The notes: generated by a model not told the origin, from the sequence alone. A DNA stretch of 64,000 bases from Flavilitoribacter nigricans DSM 23189 = NBRC 102662 (GCF_002646595.1 NZ_PDUD01000001.1:62001-126000); one strand, 5' to 3'; positions 26,137 to 36,196 are shown, counted from the first letter of the stretch. Translations and numbers: made by a program.

Positions 26137-26232
26137 AATGGGATTTGTTGGGTTACTTTCCTAATAACTTTACGGTAGGCTTGAATATTGTGTTCATTGG
26201 ATTACGGCACCCAGTCCCTAAGCTTTCCGGCA

Positions 26233-26943
26233 TTATCCCCGACTGTCCCACTGGCGTTTTGCCTCGGCCAGGCTAATCCCCAGCAATTCTTCCAGGGCGA
26301 TCCGCGTCTTATCGATATTCGCCTGCGCTTCCAGTCGGGCTTCAATCGATCCCTGGTAAGTTTTATAGGCATCATTATAGTCTTTGAACTCCGCCTCATT
26401 ACTGCGGAACAGGCGATCCAGCAGACGGTAATGGGCATCGGCGTCCTCCTCCATCTTGGATCGCACCTGTAACAGATCGACCGCCAGTTGGTAATCCCGG
26501 TAGCGGGTCAGCACTTCCTTACGGATGGCGCTTTTTTCCAGATCGATGGAGAACATATGTGCCTCGTAAGTGGCTTCCGCCGCCCGTATTTTGGGTTTGG
26601 TACTGAAGATCGGATACAAACTTACACTCGCTCCGATACTGACGCGGGGAAAGAGAAAATTTTCGTTGGGTGTTCCCTGATCCGGATCGGTCAAATTGGA
26701 CGAGCGGTTGAAGCCCAGGTTGAAACCCGGTGCACGCAACCATTCCTTATGAGCGAGTTTGATCTCTTCCTTCACGACCTTGGCTTCACTGTCCATGGCC
26801 TGCAAGCCGGGATAATTATCGTAAACAAGCTGAACGAGCCATTCCGCAAACGGATCAATGCCTTCCTGCTGGCCGGCGGCCGTTAGGGGTACGATCAGGC
26901 AGATCAGACCGATAATGATCGTTCGTTGAAAAATATCTAGCAT
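26233..26943 (-). CDS. Half-length TolC-like protein of the exopolysaccharide cluster
   Basis: 236 residues with a signal peptide (cleavage near TAAGQQ). Long amphipathic helices plus a central strand segment (GASVSLYPIF) have the character of outer membrane efflux proteins. Usual TolC-family members have about 400-480 residues in two such repeats; only one is present here. The frame is intact and begins 2 nt after the O-antigen-ligase-like gene. It may form higher oligomers or serve as a periplasmic adaptor for polymer export. Confidence 0.7.
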   Translation of the reverse strand: MLDIFQRTIIIGLICLIVPLTAAGQQEGIDPFAEWLVQLVYDNYPGLQAMDSEAKVVKEEIKLAHKEWLRAPGFNLGFNRSSNLTDPDQGTPNENFLFPRVSIGASVSLYPIFSTKPKIRAAEATYEAHMFSIDLEKSAIRKEVLTRYRDYQLAVDLLQVRSKMEEDADAHYRLLDRLFRSNEAEFKDYNDAYKTYQGSIEARLEAQANIDKTRIALEELLGISLAEAKRQWDSRG

Positions 26944-26945
26944 AA

Positions 26946-28439
26946 TTAAATCCTATTCGGTTTTTGTGATGCTACGGATACCACCGGCTCCTCCGGATCG
27001 GTATCAAAGTCTTTCAGCCGGACCACAATAGCTAAAAGTACGTAGTAAATGATACTGTTGGGTAAAAGGGTCACTACTTCCTGCGGATAACTGGCCATAC
27101 CTAAAATGAAGGTGATCATCGCCAGCCCGAGGTACATGATCTTGATCTGGGGATTACGAACCCGAAAATAATAAAACACCGACACCTGAAAGGCAATAAA
27201 GAATATAGCCATATAGATGACCAGTCCCAGCCAGCCGGTCTCAACGGCCATCCTCACGTAGGCGCTGTCGTGGGGAAACCCGGCCAGCCAGAAATCGGGA
27301 CTGAACCTTTCGCCCCAGACGCCGGTAGTGCCCAGGCCGGCACCAAAAGGATGGCTCTGAATATAGGGTTGTACGATCTCCTGGTTTTCCAGACGCACCT
27401 GGACCGAGGCATCCGTGGTGGGCTCAAAGGCCGACTGGATGCGATAAATAACCGGATTGCTGGTGGATTTCATGATCATTCCGGCTCCGAGTACGGTCAG
27501 TACGCCCACCACGATGATCACCTGCTTGCTTAGATTGAGCAAAGCGTACAGCCCCAGAGCCGCCGGTATCAGAATAAAGGGCGTTCTGGATCCGGCGTAG
27601 GCCATCGACAGCATCATTGCCAGTCCACCCAGCACCAGTACCACCCTCGAAATTTTCCGGAATGGCCCCGTGGCCAGGATAAAGCAAAAAGTCCCACCGT
27701 AGGCCATCACTGTTCCGAAGGTTGTGGGATCGGAGAACAGGGAAAATACCCGATAGCGGCTCCACTGCACGATCAGTTGGTAGCGCCGGGGATTTTCGTA
27801 GAGCCAGGCCCATTCGCGGGAATTGTAACCGAAGTATTCCTGTTTGAGCCCGTAAACCGCCGCAATGATCGCCAGAATGATGAATACCTTCAGGAATTGT
27901 TTGATGTCCTGCAGGGATCGAAAAGCATAGTGGGCTACAAAGTAGATGAGTTGCAGAATAGCCAAACTACGCACAGTATACAACCAGGCCGCGCGGGAAG
28001 GCGCTTCCGGATTCAGGACCTGCAGCAAATTATAGCCGATCCAGACCAGAATAATGGTTGTGACCGGTCCTTTCGGCATTTTCCAGTCGCGGTATTGGGC
28101 CACCCGCACCATCATGCCAAAAAACATCAGAAAAAACAGGGCATCGAGGCCCGTCCCGACCGGGAACGAGGTATACTTACTGATGAAGTTGACAAAGAAG
28201 GCCAGCACCAGGATCACCGCCAGACCGAACCGAAGGTCCACCAGAGCGAGGATCATAACCGGTACTCCAATGAACAAACCGATTAGCGCCACACCGATCT
28301 TCAGGCCAAGTACGACCATCAGAACACTGAGGAAGGCAGCGCCTCCCACCAGCAAAATGGCACCCTGAACGTTGTTCAGTTTTTCCTCCAGGAAGGAGCG
28401 GTGCAACCAGGATCGGATATGTGCGATAGCGGCCTGCAT
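26946..28439 (-). CDS. O-antigen ligase / polymerase-like membrane protein
   Basis: 497 residues with about 10-12 membrane segments. A large periplasmic loop late in the protein holds SHPFGAGLGTTGVWG and HDSAYVRMAVETGWLG, the pattern of the Wzy/WaaL O-antigen ligase family. It is expected to join or polymerise lipid-linked glycans at the periplasmic face of the inner membrane. It follows the glycosyltransferase gene and a tiny membrane peptide gene; spacing to the next gene is 2 nt. Confidence 0.85.
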   Translation of the reverse strand: MQAAIAHIRSWLHRSFLEEKLNNVQGAILLVGGAAFLSVLMVVLGLKIGVALIGLFIGVPVMILALVDLRFGLAVILVLAFFVNFISKYTSFPVGTGLDALFFLMFFGMMVRVAQYRDWKMPKGPVTTIILVWIGYNLLQVLNPEAPSRAAWLYTVRSLAILQLIYFVAHYAFRSLQDIKQFLKVFIILAIIAAVYGLKQEYFGYNSREWAWLYENPRRYQLIVQWSRYRVFSLFSDPTTFGTVMAYGGTFCFILATGPFRKISRVVLVLGGLAMMLSMAYAGSRTPFILIPAALGLYALLNLSKQVIIVVGVLTVLGAGMIMKSTSNPVIYRIQSAFEPTTDASVQVRLENQEIVQPYIQSHPFGAGLGTTGVWGERFSPDFWLAGFPHDSAYVRMAVETGWLGLVIYMAIFFIAFQVSVFYYFRVRNPQIKIMYLGLAMITFILGMASYPQEVVTLLPNSIIYYVLLAIVVRLKDFDTDPEEPVVSVASQKPNRI

Positions 28440-28442
28440 ACG

Positions 28443-28547
28443 CTAAAATATAACGACCTTGCCGAAGGCCGCCAGTAACACCATTCCAAACAGGAAAAGG
28501 GCAGCGATCTCCAGCATTTTTTCTTTTTCGCCTATTTCGGTTTTCAT
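28443..28547 (-). CDS. 34-residue single-pass membrane peptide
   Basis: A small frame fills the gap between the glycosyltransferase and O-antigen-ligase-like genes: ATG at 28547, stop at 28443, 18 and 3 nt from its neighbours. The product starts MKTEIGEKEK and continues as one hydrophobic helix (MLEIAALFLFGMVLLAAFG) with a short VVIF tail. The tight packing in a polycistronic run and the clean membrane-helix character argue for a real gene. It may be a small partner of the polymerase or kinase. Function unknown. Confidence 0.6.
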   Translation of the reverse strand: MKTEIGEKEKMLEIAALFLFGMVLLAAFGKVVIF

Positions 28548-28565
28548 ATAATCGGTATTTCGGAT

Positions 28566-29819
28566 TTACAGATGATCGTTGGAAACAGTTTCCTTTACTT
28601 TCGGGCGATCCCAGTGCTTCTCTATGATCTCCCAAAAGGTCTCTACGCGGGAGGACCAGGTATTTTTCCGGGCCCGGGCCAGTCGCTCCGCTTTTTGGAC
28701 GGTGCTGTTGTCGGTGATCGCCGCCGGTATGGCTTCGATAAATTCGGCCCGGTTCTCTACCAGACGGATCTGATCCGCAAACTGTCGGATGTCCCGGCTG
28801 AAATTGGTCGAGATCACACTTTTGCCGGCAGCCAGGTATTCATTGATCTTCAGCGGATAGATACTCGCCGTCAGTTCGTTACACAGAAATGGAATGATCA
28901 CACAATCCATGTACTGCAGGTAGGCCGGCAATTCCCGGATATTTTTCCCTCCGGTATGTACTACGTTCGGTAGCTCGTGCAATCCCTGTTCTTCAAACTG
29001 GCCGCTGTTTACCGGGCCCACGAGTAAGAGAGTTTTATCGGTATGGGCAAGCGCGATCTCCCGCAGTAATGGATAATCGATGCGATAGTCATCCAGATTG
29101 CCCGTATAGCCGATGATCGGACCGCTGAGGTTTCTAATTTCCGCCGGCCGGTCCTGTTTTTTATTCTGGGCCTGGTAAAAGAGTTCGACATCCGCCGCAT
29201 TATTGAGCACATAGAGATTCGGGTTCAGTGGAGATTTCAGCTCATACAGACGCGATGAGGTCACCAGCCCGATATCCGCCCGGCGGATCGCCTCTTCCTC
29301 CAATCGTACGCCGTGCCGGACGGTGTAGTCGTCCTGACTGATATCATCGATACACTGGTAAACGTTCAGTCGAACGCCGGTGTCCCGTGGGAGCACCGGA
29401 CAGTAATACGGATCATAACAATTGATATAGATGAAATCTTTCAGGTCGTAATCGGCGATCACCTTGCGAATGGTCTCCAATACTTTATCGTTATTCCATT
29501 CGAAACCCCGCTCGTAGATCTTCCCTTCGGGCAGCCAGTTGATCGGCAAGGTCAGTGGCGGGTGCACCCCGATTACCTTATCCGGTAGATTGGGAATACT
29601 CTCGTACCTCATTTTCCCTTTGAGCAGGTCTCCCATCCGGTCCTGCACCGATTCCTCTTTGAATCCGGTGACAAAATCTTTCAGCGTATGCGGATGATTA
29701 ATGTAAAAAACACGGTTGGTCTGGGCAAATTCCCGGGCCATGCACAGCGATACGGAAGAGTATGGGTGATCCCAGGGAAAAAGGGAAAAATAAATGATAT
29801 CGATGGAGTCTGTATTCAT
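28566..29819 (-). CDS. Glycosyltransferase (GT4-like, TuaH-type)
   Basis: 417 residues, GT-B fold. The N-terminal domain has IIYFSLFPWDHPYSS and DFIYINCYDPYY. The C-terminal nucleotide-sugar domain has GPIIGYTGNLDDYRIDYPLL, TLLLVGPVNSG and the acidic region LKINEYLAAGKSVIST with its conserved glutamate. The start ATG is 31 nt after the flippase gene. It probably adds one sugar of the exported polysaccharide; donor and acceptor cannot be read. Confidence 0.85.
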   Translation of the reverse strand: MNTDSIDIIYFSLFPWDHPYSSVSLCMAREFAQTNRVFYINHPHTLKDFVTGFKEESVQDRMGDLLKGKMRYESIPNLPDKVIGVHPPLTLPINWLPEGKIYERGFEWNNDKVLETIRKVIADYDLKDFIYINCYDPYYCPVLPRDTGVRLNVYQCIDDISQDDYTVRHGVRLEEEAIRRADIGLVTSSRLYELKSPLNPNLYVLNNAADVELFYQAQNKKQDRPAEIRNLSGPIIGYTGNLDDYRIDYPLLREIALAHTDKTLLLVGPVNSGQFEEQGLHELPNVVHTGGKNIRELPAYLQYMDCVIIPFLCNELTASIYPLKINEYLAAGKSVISTNFSRDIRQFADQIRLVENRAEFIEAIPAAITDNSTVQKAERLARARKNTWSSRVETFWEIIEKHWDRPKVKETVSNDHL

Positions 29820-29850
29820 TGGTACCTATTCAAATTTAAGGATTAACCCT

Positions 29851-31185
29851 CTATAGAGAAGGCCGGAATCTCTGCCACAACTGGCGATAAACAAAGGGGA
29901 TACGGGCCAGTACCTGGGACAGTTTTACGTTGAAGCGGCGGTTCAGTTCCATTTGCATGGCCACGAACATAACGAAAAAGGTCATTAAGGTACCGTAGGC
30001 CGCACCGGTTATACCGAAATAACTGATAAACAAATAATTGAACATCACATTCAGTAAAGCACCCAGTGCGGTATAAACAAAGTTGACCCGCGGATGGCCG
30101 GTACTATCCAGGATGGTACCGAACTGCACGGCAAAGGGCACAAAGAGGCCATACAACATCGTCAGTTGCAACAGCGGCACGGCCTCCAGATATTTGTCGC
30201 CGGCTACGATCTCAATAATGAGCGTAGGGAACAGCAGGATCACAATGATACTCGGTATTAGAAATGCCAGAATGCCGGCAACGGATTTTTCGTAGAGCTC
30301 GCCTACCTGGGAGGGCGGCGTTTCGGTATCGGCGTGCCGTTTGGCGCTTTGCGGGAAAACGATCGCCGCCATGGAGAAGGTCGGCACCTCCGCCAGGTTG
30401 GTGATCCGGATCGCGACTTCGTAAACCGCCGCGGCCGCCGGAGAGATCAGCGCGGCGAGCATCAATTTGTCGATGCTCTTGAAAAGCATGGTCCCCAGAT
30501 TGGTACCGCATACATATTTTCCAAAGTGGAACAGTTCGGCCACCCATTTCCAGTCGATACCCCGGTAAAAACGCAAATACGGTCGGGCCAGGATGGCCGA
30601 GACGATCGCTCCCAGCGCCGTGGTCAGCACCTGTATCCAGGCCAGATCGAGCGGTTCCACCTCCATGAAGCCGAAAAACGCAAATGCGATGAACAGGAAA
30701 AAGATGCCACGATTGGTAAAATTCCCCCAGAATATACCCCGAAAATCCAGATTCGCCTGCTGGCTGAAATTAGCCTGGTGCATCGGGATAAAAAAGATCG
30801 TCGTCAGTCCATAGATTGGCAGCATCTTGATCAGGATCTCGGCCTCCAGGATGAGACTCAGGGGAAAAGCCAGCAGGATAACCAGCAGGGCAGCGCCTAT
30901 TCCCAGTAGGATATTGAGCATCAATGCCGCGGAATTGATCCGACGGTAATCGGATTCGTCCTGCGCCGTACTCAGGAATTTCACCAGTGCATTTTGCAAC
31001 AAACCCACCCGGGCGATCTCCACGAGCGTAGTGATCGACAAAAAAAGCACCCAATAACCAAATTCGCGTACCGACCACATCCGCAACAGCATCCACAGGC
31101 TACCAAAGCCGAATAGAAGCTGTGCAAAGCGTTCGCCGAAGGACAATAAACCGGCACGGAACCAATATGAACGAGGATTCCCCAT
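29851..31185 (-). CDS. Polysaccharide flippase (Wzx/MATE-like)
   Basis: 444 residues with about 12-14 membrane segments of the oligosaccharide flippase family (SFGERFAQLLFGFGSLWMLL; FGTILDSTGHPRVNFVYTALGALLNVMFNYL). It is expected to move lipid-linked repeat units across the inner membrane. It lies between the Wzc-like gene (21 nt) and the glycosyltransferase gene (31 nt). Confidence 0.88.
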   Translation of the reverse strand: MGNPRSYWFRAGLLSFGERFAQLLFGFGSLWMLLRMWSVREFGYWVLFLSITTLVEIARVGLLQNALVKFLSTAQDESDYRRINSAALMLNILLGIGAALLVILLAFPLSLILEAEILIKMLPIYGLTTIFFIPMHQANFSQQANLDFRGIFWGNFTNRGIFFLFIAFAFFGFMEVEPLDLAWIQVLTTALGAIVSAILARPYLRFYRGIDWKWVAELFHFGKYVCGTNLGTMLFKSIDKLMLAALISPAAAAVYEVAIRITNLAEVPTFSMAAIVFPQSAKRHADTETPPSQVGELYEKSVAGILAFLIPSIIVILLFPTLIIEIVAGDKYLEAVPLLQLTMLYGLFVPFAVQFGTILDSTGHPRVNFVYTALGALLNVMFNYLFISYFGITGAAYGTLMTFFVMFVAMQMELNRRFNVKLSQVLARIPFVYRQLWQRFRPSL

Positions 31186-31206
31186 GAAATTGACAAGCTG
31201 CTTTTT

Positions 31207-33423
31207 TTAGTTTTCCAGGTGCCTGGAATTCACCTTATTAAGAATGGCTCCCATATACTGTTGATCCAGGCTTTCGAGATAGCGCAGGGATTCCTCGTCC
31301 GGACGATTCATATCGGCCGAAGCTTCGAATACAACGATCACCCTATCTACATAATCGACCAGTTCCCGCGTATCCGAATAATTATTGAGTGCCGGACCTT
31401 CCATCAATACATAATGGTACTGCTGTTCCAGGTCTTCGAGCCAGTTCGTGAACCCTTTTCCGGCCAGGATCTCCGACGGAGAATCCAGGCTAGGGCGGTT
31501 GCCAATGATATCGACCCGTCCTTTGCTGGAAGGTATTTCCTGGGAAGTGATCAGGTCCCCCGCGTCATTATTGGCCGGCAATAAAGGATTGAACTCCGGA
31601 TCCATGTTGGCGTAATCACTCAGATCATTATCCTTAAAATTGGTATCCAACAGGAGGACGTTCTTATCTTTTTTCGCCAGGGTGTAGGCCAGCGATAAAA
31701 GCACACTGGTTTTACCCACATTCGGCCGGGTACTGGTCACCAGGAAGCGACGGGCTCCCGAAACTTCGATCTCGTGCCTTATTTTTCGCAGCGACTCCCT
31801 GAAAATAAGCAGGTCCGGTTCTTCACTTTCCGAAAAGATGGTATTCAGGTCTCGTTTTTTGCCTGGCAGCAGGTTCAATGCGCCCAGTAGTGGCGTTCCG
31901 GTTAGCCGCTCGAATTGAGCCGGAGAATGAAAACTTTTATCCAGCAGCGTCAGGAAAAACAAAATGAAAACCCCAAAGCCGGCGGTAGCGACTCCGGAAA
32001 AGGCGGAATACACCAGGCGTTTGGACGGCTCGGGTTCTTCCGGTATCTGGGCGTGTTCAAAAATAGCAAGCGGATTGAGTGCGCTCTGAGCTACCACCTT
32101 GGCCTCGTTCAATTTACCGAGTACATACAGGTATTCTTCCACTGCGATCTCCTTCTGGCTTTCCAGAAAGTCGATCCGTTCTTCGGCGGAAACCAGGGAA
32201 TCTGTCTGAGCGCGCAGTTCCTTGATCTTTTCGTCAATAACTTCAATGGACTCTTCTTTTATCGTAAGCAGGATCTGCTCATCTACCCGCTTTTCCAGTA
32301 GATTCTGGATAGTAGCCGCATCCTCCTCACTGGGAGAAGTGATCAGCACATTGGCCAGTTCATCGATAAGGGTATCCCGGTAGGATCGCTTGAATTCCAG
32401 TTGATTGACGTAGATCGGGGCCAGTCCGGCACTACCCGCCGGTTGTTCGGATCGCAGGTCCTTGATCTGCCCCTGGATCTCGCTAAAGCGGTTTTTAACG
32501 ATGCTGGAAGCCCGCTCCCGCTGACTTTCGTTTTCGATCAGTTGGTCCAGATCACCACTCAGTCGCGCTATATTTTTCTGGTGGGCCGGGATCCCCTGTT
32601 TGGCCAGTCCACGTTCGTATTCCAGGTCTTTCAGCAGGGCCACCACACTGCGGGACTGCTCGTCCATATTGACGATGTTGTTGTCCCGCCGGAAATTGCT
32701 GAGATCACTACTGACCAGTTTAACCCGATTTTCTTTTTCCAGGGCAAGGTTCTCGTAAAAACGGACGGCTTCGTATTCATCGCGACTCACGGATTGCAGG
32801 TGGTAATCCATAAATTCCTCCGTAAAGGAATTCACCGCAAACACACACAACTCCGGATTTTCCGATTCAAATTCTATGGTAACGTAATCCGTTTCGCCCA
32901 GTCGGTTGATGTGCAAATGCTCATCCAGGCTTTCGAAGTCGTATTCATAGGCTTTGGTCAGCTCTTTAAAGGTAGCTTCGTCCTCGGGATCCAGCGGCAT
33001 ATCCACAATAAGGGTGTCCGTACGCAACTGGATCTGCTGCATCAATCGCAGGATCCCCGCATTATCGCTGGTGATCTCCGCATCCGAGGGAATTTCCCGA
33101 AAGGGAGTTCCTCCAATCTTCGACTCGTAAAGATCATGCTGTAACAACCGATAGGCCAACAGTCGCAGGGAAGTACGCGACTTCATATTCGCGATCAAAT
33201 TGCTAAATGCCGATTCGATCTCGTATTTCTGTACAAAAACATCCTGTTTACTGAGTTCGATCCGTTTGCCACCGGTAATGCCGGTAGATAAGACTGCATT
33301 GGATTTAAATACCGGTGGTTGCAGTCCGATTAGGAAAAAGGTAAGGACAACCGCAATGGCCGCAGTTCCGATAAGTAACCACTTTCTTCTCCAGATTATG
33401 TCCCAGAAGTATAATATATCCAT
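31207..33423 (-). CDS. Wzz/Wzc-like chain-length determinant with degenerate tyrosine-kinase domain
   Basis: 738 residues from the ATG at 33423 (MDILYFWDIIWRRKWLLI), which gives the usual short cytoplasmic start before the first membrane helix. An upstream frame start at 33498 adds an unlikely tail. The order is Wzz N-terminal domain, long coiled coil (about 230-440), second membrane helix (about 455-475) and a C-terminal BY-kinase-like P-loop domain with Walker A RPNVGKTSVLLSL and Walker A' NVLLLDTNF. The expected Walker B acid-Pro-Pro is replaced by VLMEGPALN, and the tail lacks a tyrosine cluster. It may be an inactive or ATP-binding-only regulator. It is the first gene of the cluster. Confidence 0.85.
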   Translation of the reverse strand: MDILYFWDIIWRRKWLLIGTAAIAVVLTFFLIGLQPPVFKSNAVLSTGITGGKRIELSKQDVFVQKYEIESAFSNLIANMKSRTSLRLLAYRLLQHDLYESKIGGTPFREIPSDAEITSDNAGILRLMQQIQLRTDTLIVDMPLDPEDEATFKELTKAYEYDFESLDEHLHINRLGETDYVTIEFESENPELCVFAVNSFTEEFMDYHLQSVSRDEYEAVRFYENLALEKENRVKLVSSDLSNFRRDNNIVNMDEQSRSVVALLKDLEYERGLAKQGIPAHQKNIARLSGDLDQLIENESQRERASSIVKNRFSEIQGQIKDLRSEQPAGSAGLAPIYVNQLEFKRSYRDTLIDELANVLITSPSEEDAATIQNLLEKRVDEQILLTIKEESIEVIDEKIKELRAQTDSLVSAEERIDFLESQKEIAVEEYLYVLGKLNEAKVVAQSALNPLAIFEHAQIPEEPEPSKRLVYSAFSGVATAGFGVFILFFLTLLDKSFHSPAQFERLTGTPLLGALNLLPGKKRDLNTIFSESEEPDLLIFRESLRKIRHEIEVSGARRFLVTSTRPNVGKTSVLLSLAYTLAKKDKNVLLLDTNFKDNDLSDYANMDPEFNPLLPANNDAGDLITSQEIPSSKGRVDIIGNRPSLDSPSEILAGKGFTNWLEDLEQQYHYVLMEGPALNNYSDTRELVDYVDRVIVVFEASADMNRPDEESLRYLESLDQQYMGAILNKVNSRHLEN

Positions 33424-33762
33424 AAGGTATAATTCAAATCGCCAACAAAATGCTCCTCTGTTCCTACGGTATACGTAGAAATAACCGGGAGGATACATTA
33501 ATAATCAGCCGTAGTTTAGTGTGCTAAAATTGGGAATCTCCTTAGGGTTTTGCGATGTAACCGACAATTACACCGAAAGGTTCTCTTGCCGAAGAAGGGA
33601 ATTTTCGCAAGTTCTTTTCCAAAAATGAGACGATTGTGGAGGGTATGTTTAGGGTAATGAACCTGCATCAGATGAAGCCCTGAGGTCTTCCGCTGTAGGA
33701 CAGGTGCTTACAAAACTACAAAATTTCTTTTGTGGATGAAAGTCCTCTTACCCCCTTAACAG
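33424..33762. other. Leader region of the exopolysaccharide cluster
   Basis: About 340 bp without a gene, between the divergent start of the Wzc-like gene and the terminator of the AGCS gene. It should carry the cluster promoter on the minus strand. I see no riboswitch or strong hairpin. Confidence 0.4.
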
Positions 33763-33790
33763 AAAAGGCCGGTAAATTACCGGCCTTTTC
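33763..33790 (-). terminator. Intrinsic terminator of the AGCS symporter gene
   Basis: AAAAGGCCGGTAA / TTACCGGCCTTTT is a perfect inverted repeat with a very short loop, ending in a T-run on both strands. It lies 15 nt beyond the symporter stop codon. Confidence 0.9.
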
Positions 33791-33804
33791 TATCAAACAA
33801 ATAA

Positions 33805-35367
33805 TTATTTGGTACGGGGTATGGCCCCGCTCTTGATCCGATCCATATAGTTGTCGAATGCTTCCCGGACTTTCGGGATCAAAAAGTAGAGTCCGAAAAC
33901 ATTTGGGAAACACATCGCAAAGATCATGGCGTCACCAAAGGCAAACACTGCTCCCAGACTCATCGCCGAACCGATGATCACGAAAGCACAGAAGATCACT
34001 TTGTAAGTTACCTCCGCCGCCTTGGTCTCGCCAAACAGATAGGTCCACGCCTTCAGTCCGTAGTAAGACCAGGAGATCATGGTAGAAAGGGCAAAGAGGA
34101 TCACCGCTATCGACAGGATGAATGGGAACCAGGAGATCACGGATTCGAACGCGGAGGAAGTAAGCGTAATTCCACCCAGGGCTTCACCGTTCTCAAATGC
34201 GAACTCCGCACCGTAGCCGCCGTAGTTGGTAATGATGATCACCAGTGCGGTCATCGTACAAATTACAACCGTATCGATGAAAGGCTCCAGTAAGGCCACC
34301 ACACCTTCCGAAATGGGTTCGTCCGTTTTCACCGCGGAGTGAGCAATAGAAGCGGAACCGATACCGGCCTCATTGGAGAAAGCCGCCCGGCGGAAACCTT
34401 GGATCAGTACCCCGACCAGGCCACCGTACATGGCTTCGGCATTGAAAGCACCGGAGAAGATCAATCCGAAAGCTTCGGGAATGTCCCCGATATGATAACC
34501 CAGTACGATCAGGGCAGCCAGGATATAGATACCTACCATAAAAGGCACCACTTTATCGGTCACTTTAGCGATGGATTTGATACCACCGATAATGATCACC
34601 GCCACGATACCGGCCATGATCACGCCGAAGATCCAGCCTTTACCGTCGAAGAAACTCGCTTCCCCGCCGGTAACGTCGATGAATTGTTGGGTAGCCTGGT
34701 TGATCTGTACCATATTACCGCCGCCGAAGGAGCCGCCGATACAGGCAATGGCGAACAGTACCGCCAATACTTTACCGACCGTACCCCAGGATTCGCCTTT
34801 TTCTTTAAATCCTTTTTCCAGATAATACATCGGACCACCCGAAACGGAGCCGTCCTCGTTGACGTTCCGGTACATTACCCCCAGTGAACATTCCACGAAT
34901 TTGGAAGACATACCGAAGATACCGGCCAGGATCATCCAGAAGGTCGCACCCGGACCGCCCAGCGACATGGCGATGGCCACGCCCGCGATGTTACCGACCC
35001 CTACCGTACCGGAAAGGGCCGCTGTAAGGGCCTGAAAGTGAGAAACCTCACCCTCGTCGTCCGGATCGTCGTATTTACCACGAACTACGTCCAGAGCGTG
35101 CTTAAAAGCCGTGAAGTTGACAAAACGCATATATATGGTGAAGAAGATCGCTCCGACGATCAGCCAGATCAACACAAAAGGGATCGTAAACTCTCCGATC
35201 GTCACCGGGACGAAGACGACGGTTTCGATGGCCGTGGTGATGGGCTGAAAAACACTGTTGATCGCTTCATCCAGGGTCCGGCCGGCCTCCTCTGCTTCCG
35301 CTTCCTGGGCAAAAACCAACAATGGGAATAGCAATCCTGAAAGAAACAGGTATAACTTTTTATTCAT
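33805..35367 (-). CDS. Sodium:alanine (glycine) symporter, AGCS family
   Basis: 520 residues with about 11 membrane segments. [20 protein letters not shown] is the family signature, followed by [34 protein letters not shown] and [14 protein letters not shown]. It imports alanine or glycine with Na+ across the inner membrane. The N-terminus has a hydrophobic signal-like stretch ending [11 protein letters not shown], and the protein has an unusual negatively charged N-terminal linker. It appears monocistronic. Confidence 0.93.
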   Translation of the reverse strand: MNKKLYLFLSGLLFPLLVFAQEAEAEEAGRTLDEAINSVFQPITTAIETVVFVPVTIGEFTIPFVLIWLIVGAIFFTIYMRFVNFTAFKHALDVVRGKYDDPDDEGEVSHFQALTAALSGTVGVGNIAGVAIAMSLGGPGATFWMILAGIFGMSSKFVECSLGVMYRNVNEDGSVSGGPMYYLEKGFKEKGESWGTVGKVLAVLFAIACIGGSFGGGNMVQINQATQQFIDVTGGEASFFDGKGWIFGVIMAGIVAVIIIGGIKSIAKVTDKVVPFMVGIYILAALIVLGYHIGDIPEAFGLIFSGAFNAEAMYGGLVGVLIQGFRRAAFSNEAGIGSASIAHSAVKTDEPISEGVVALLEPFIDTVVICTMTALVIIITNYGGYGAEFAFENGEALGGITLTSSAFESVISWFPFILSIAVILFALSTMISWSYYGLKAWTYLFGETKAAEVTYKVIFCAFVIIGSAMSLGAVFAFGDAMIFAMCFPNVFGLYFLIPKVREAFDNYMDRIKSGAIPRTK

Positions 35368-35553
35368 ACTAGCTTAATAATTAGTTTAAAGGTATGGACA
35401 TTCAAGATTCGTGAAGGTATTTGATTATCTCCATTTTTTCAAATTCCTACTTTACAAATTATTTGGAATAGTTTTACAGGAATTCCCCCAAATGCACGAG
35501 CAGTAAGGCCTAAATTTCGTTTATTTGTTGCTACAACAGAGAAAATACAGTCC

Positions 35554-36144
35554 TTGTCCACTGAACATTCCCATAATGATGATTCGCTTCAGGAGCTCTT
35601 CCGTACCCGGCCGGAACAAGCTATCGAGCTACTTTTCAGGGAATATTACGCGGATGTATGCCGGGCGGTCATGCGGATCATCCCCGACCCCGGTATTGCC
35701 GAAGATATCGCTCAGGATGTATTTTATGAACTGTGGCGAAAACGGGACGTACTGAATGTCAATTCGTCCTTCGGCGCCTATTTACGGCGTGCGGCCCGGA
35801 ATAAGTCGCTCAATTATATACGCGACCGCAAGATCAAACCGGAAAGCGAAGACAAGATCCCCCATCGCAGCGAAGGACAAACTGACGCCAATCGAAAACT
35901 AGAAGTACAGGACCTGCAGAACTCTATTGACCGCGCAGTCGGTGATCTGCCCGATCGTTGCCGGGAGGTGTTCAGCCTTAGCCGCTTTGAGGATATGTCC
36001 TACCAGGAAATAGCCGACAAACTGGGTATTTCCATTAAGACCGTTGAAAATCAGATTTCAAAAGCATTGCGATTACTACGAGAAGCACTGGGTCCACATC
36101 TATCGTGGTTTGTCGGCTTCATTACGTTTATTTTCCCCCTCTGA
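35554..36144 (+). CDS. ECF sigma-70 factor (Bacteroidota anti-FecR type)
   Basis: 196 residues. Region 2 (EQAIELLFREYYADVCRAV, DIAQDVFYELW) is near 18-70. Region 4 (PDRCREVFSLSRFEDMSYQEIADKL helix-turn-helix) is near 127-180. The hydrophobic tail FVGFITFIFPL is common in Bacteroidota ECF factors. The only available start is the TTG at 35554; an ATG is not present before region 2. It is followed 52 nt later by a FecR-like anti-sigma gene, the usual partner, but no SusC/SusD or TonB receptor gene follows. Confidence 0.9.
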   Translation: MSTEHSHNDDSLQELFRTRPEQAIELLFREYYADVCRAVMRIIPDPGIAEDIAQDVFYELWRKRDVLNVNSSFGAYLRRAARNKSLNYIRDRKIKPESEDKIPHRSEGQTDANRKLEVQDLQNSIDRAVGDLPDRCREVFSLSRFEDMSYQEIADKLGISIKTVENQISKALRLLREALGPHLSWFVGFITFIFPL

Positions 36145-36196
36145 GCATGGGGGATACCCAAAAAAGTAGTGTCCTTTGTATTGAATTGCATTGCCA

